Of a stretch of DNA of 64,000 bases, positions 62,767 to 64,000 are shown piece after piece; positions within the stretch are counted from its first letter, which is position 1; each line of letters starts with the position of its first letter. Source of the DNA: G963675935 sp963719005 (GTDB lineage: Bacteria > Planctomycetota > Planctomycetia > Pirellulales > Thermoguttaceae); contig CAVRAR010000014.1 of assembly GCA_963719005.1 (NCBI GenBank), positions 992,001 to 1,056,000 on the forward strand, read 5' to 3'. The translations under genes were made by a program, and so were the position numbers. The notes beneath the pieces are model-generated. The model was not told where the DNA came from. It did not search any database and worked only from the letters and a program-made list of their open reading frames with translations.

Positions 62767-63469
62767 ACAGTTCCTTCAGGCGGATGTTGCGGAACTGCAC
62801 TTTCATCGGCTCGCCGACGTGAATCTGCAACGCGAGGATCCCTTCCAGCTTCCGCCTCGTCGGATCGTTGTCGGTTACGTCGATCATCAGGCGGCCGTTG
62901 ATCTTCTGCACGAGGTGATTGCCCCGGGCGATGATGTCGTACTCGTTCCACTGGCGGTGCTTGATGGTTTTCGCCAGTTCGTTGGGATCGGCGAACTGCT
63001 CGACCAGCGTCGGACGATGATCCGGTCCGATGACGGTCTTCTGCCCGCGCATGGCCAGGATGCCCCGCCCGCGCTCGTCGTAGAGGATGCCGGTGTACTG
63101 GTTTTCGCCGTCCATGTCGGCCTGGTATCCGGCGACGACCCAATGGCCGATTTTTTTCGGCTCTTCGCGGCTGCGGTATTGCACGCCGGAGTTGGCGAAG
63201 CCCGCGTTGGGCATGCGGAACTCGATTTTCAGCTCGAAATCGGCGGGCTTGCCGCCGCGCCAGATCAGAAAGGTGTTGTTTCTGGCGGGATTTTCGGCGG
63301 TCGTCTGGCCGGTAATCGTCCCGTTTTCGACGCGCCAGAGTTTGGGATCGCCCTCCCAGCCGTGAAGCGTTTTGCCGTCGAAAATCGGCTTGAAACCCTC
63401 GTCGGCGACGACGCCGCGAGCGATTAGCAACACGAACAAGCAAGCGAGCAATCTCGTGAAACATTGCAT
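62723..63469 (-). CDS. secreted DUF1080 (LamG-like, 3-keto-disaccharide hydrolase-type) protein
   Basis: Signal peptide (LLACLFVLLIARGVVAD) then the family opening GFKPIFDGKTLHGWEG. Conserved pieces include FLIWRGGKPADFELKIEFRMP, NSGVQYRS and GYQADMDGENQYTGILYDERGRG. WNEYDIIARGNHLVQKINGRLM and the closing LALQIHVGEPMKVQFRNIRLKEL follow. Members act on 3-keto-glycosides in periplasmic sugar breakdown. This protein is of common planctomycete length, 248 residues. Confidence 0.92.
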   Translation of the reverse strand: MQCFTRLLACLFVLLIARGVVADEGFKPIFDGKTLHGWEGDPKLWRVENGTITGQTTAENPARNNTFLIWRGGKPADFELKIEFRMPNAGFANSGVQYRSREEPKKIGHWVVAGYQADMDGENQYTGILYDERGRGILAMRGQKTVIGPDHRPTLVEQFADPNELAKTIKHRQWNEYDIIARGNHLVQKINGRLMIDVTDNDPTRRKLEGILALQIHVGEPMKVQFRNIRLKELSKKTPPAKGGAGDS

Positions 63470-63487
63470 GACGATCTCCTGATAAAG

Positions 63488-64000
63488 TCAAGAAGCTGCC
63501 GGGGTGATCTCCTCGTTCTCCGCGATACGCCCCGGGCGAGGATCAATCGGCGAGCCGTAGCCGCGGATTTCCATGAGGTGGCGCACTGCGGCGGCGATGA
63601 GGAAGAGCCAGATGATCGCCGTCGCCGATGCCACGGCCCACAGCCCGCCGGCGCCGGAACCGTAGGAATGCATCCCGCTCCCCAGTACGAAGTTGACGCC
63701 GTAATACGTGAAGAGGATGGCGGTGAATCCGAAAACAGCCGGTGACGGCCATGAGGAAGTCGCCCGACCAGCCGAGGGATCGTATGCGGAGAATGAGGGA
63801 ACGGAGGTGAAGAAAAAGGAGATACGCCAGAAGCGAAATCAACGCCCAGACCTCTTTTGGATCCCAACTCCAAAAATGTCCCCAAGCTTGGTCGGCCCAG
63901 AGGGCGCCGATGATCGTGCCGGCAGCCAGCAACAGGACTGTGATTTGAATCGCCGTGTAAATGAACCCCGCCAGGATTCCGCACGCCTCGGGCGGACGGC
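63488..64000 (-). CDS. cytochrome c assembly protein CcsA/CcsB-type, partial (frameshifted)
   Basis: Only the C-terminal part is in the window, and the gene enters from beyond 64000. ITVLLLAAGTIIGALWADQAWGHFWSWDPKEVWAL is the heme-handling tryptophan-rich WGxxWxWDPKE motif. The frame slips near 63738 (one extra base at GCCGG). It continues VFGFTAILFTYYGVNFVLGSGMHSYGSG and a last TM (ASATAIIWLFLIAAAVRHL) to the stop at 63488. It inserts heme into apocytochrome c at the membrane. Confidence 0.85.

Overview
The window looks like chromosomal DNA of a planctomycete, probably Pirellulales-like. It is GC-rich throughout. Two large secreted proteins carry the LEPR/LEDRQML N-terminal export motif typical of planctomycetes. 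There are also an LRR protein with the RWYQFRLRTLL anchor, a DUF1080 protein, a DUF4091 protein and a GT-C/TPR membrane protein. I see no rRNA or tRNA genes and no CRISPR array. Layout: 0.1-6.9 kb holds a GT-C/TPR membrane protein, a fused NTF2-like/methyltransferase gene and a large LEPR propeller protein. 6.9-8.9 kb is a complete group II intron sitting inside a dispersed palindrome. 9.1-10.8 kb is a HAD hydrolase followed by a non-coding hairpin array. 10.8-20.8 kb is mostly housekeeping: an LRR protein, serS, an M20 dipeptidase, clpS, an AAA ATPase, mtaB, a secreted protein, rdgB and a SpoU methyltransferase. 20.9-29.3 kb has a putative outer-membrane protein, DUF6504, a C39-like secreted protease, a membrane MutS-like ATPase, a GH-like secreted protein and bioA. 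29.4-33.6 kb is one very large unrecognised protein. 33.9-39.6 kb has inositol phosphate synthase, a DEAD-box helicase, an M41-like gene broken by an IS630 element, a Dam-type methylase and an ABM monooxygenase. 39.7-47.7 kb is an ABC-export operon split by a XamI-type restriction-modification island. 47.9-55.9 kb has a second LEPR protein, pyrB, two YdcF-like proteins, a YhcH protein, a metzincin and a DUF4091 protein. 56-62.8 kb has a LarA-like gene divergent from hydE-hydG-aspA-hydF, the [FeFe]-hydrogenase maturation set. The window ends in DUF1080 and a partial cytochrome c assembly gene. The main discovery is a set of unrelated dispersed palindromic repeats. Several are free of stop codons in all or nearly all reading frames, and they lie in frame inside conserved genes: mtaB, bioA, a LarA-like gene, hydE, the giant protein and the N-terminus of a C39-like protease. 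They behave like the Rickettsia palindromic elements, but here several families act in one planctomycete-like genome. One family is also the insertion target of the group II intron. Caution: about a dozen otherwise intact genes contain a single short frameshift, usually at a G/C run. The likeliest cause is consensus error in the assembly, so these genes are annotated as frameshifted CDS rather than as confident pseudogenes.
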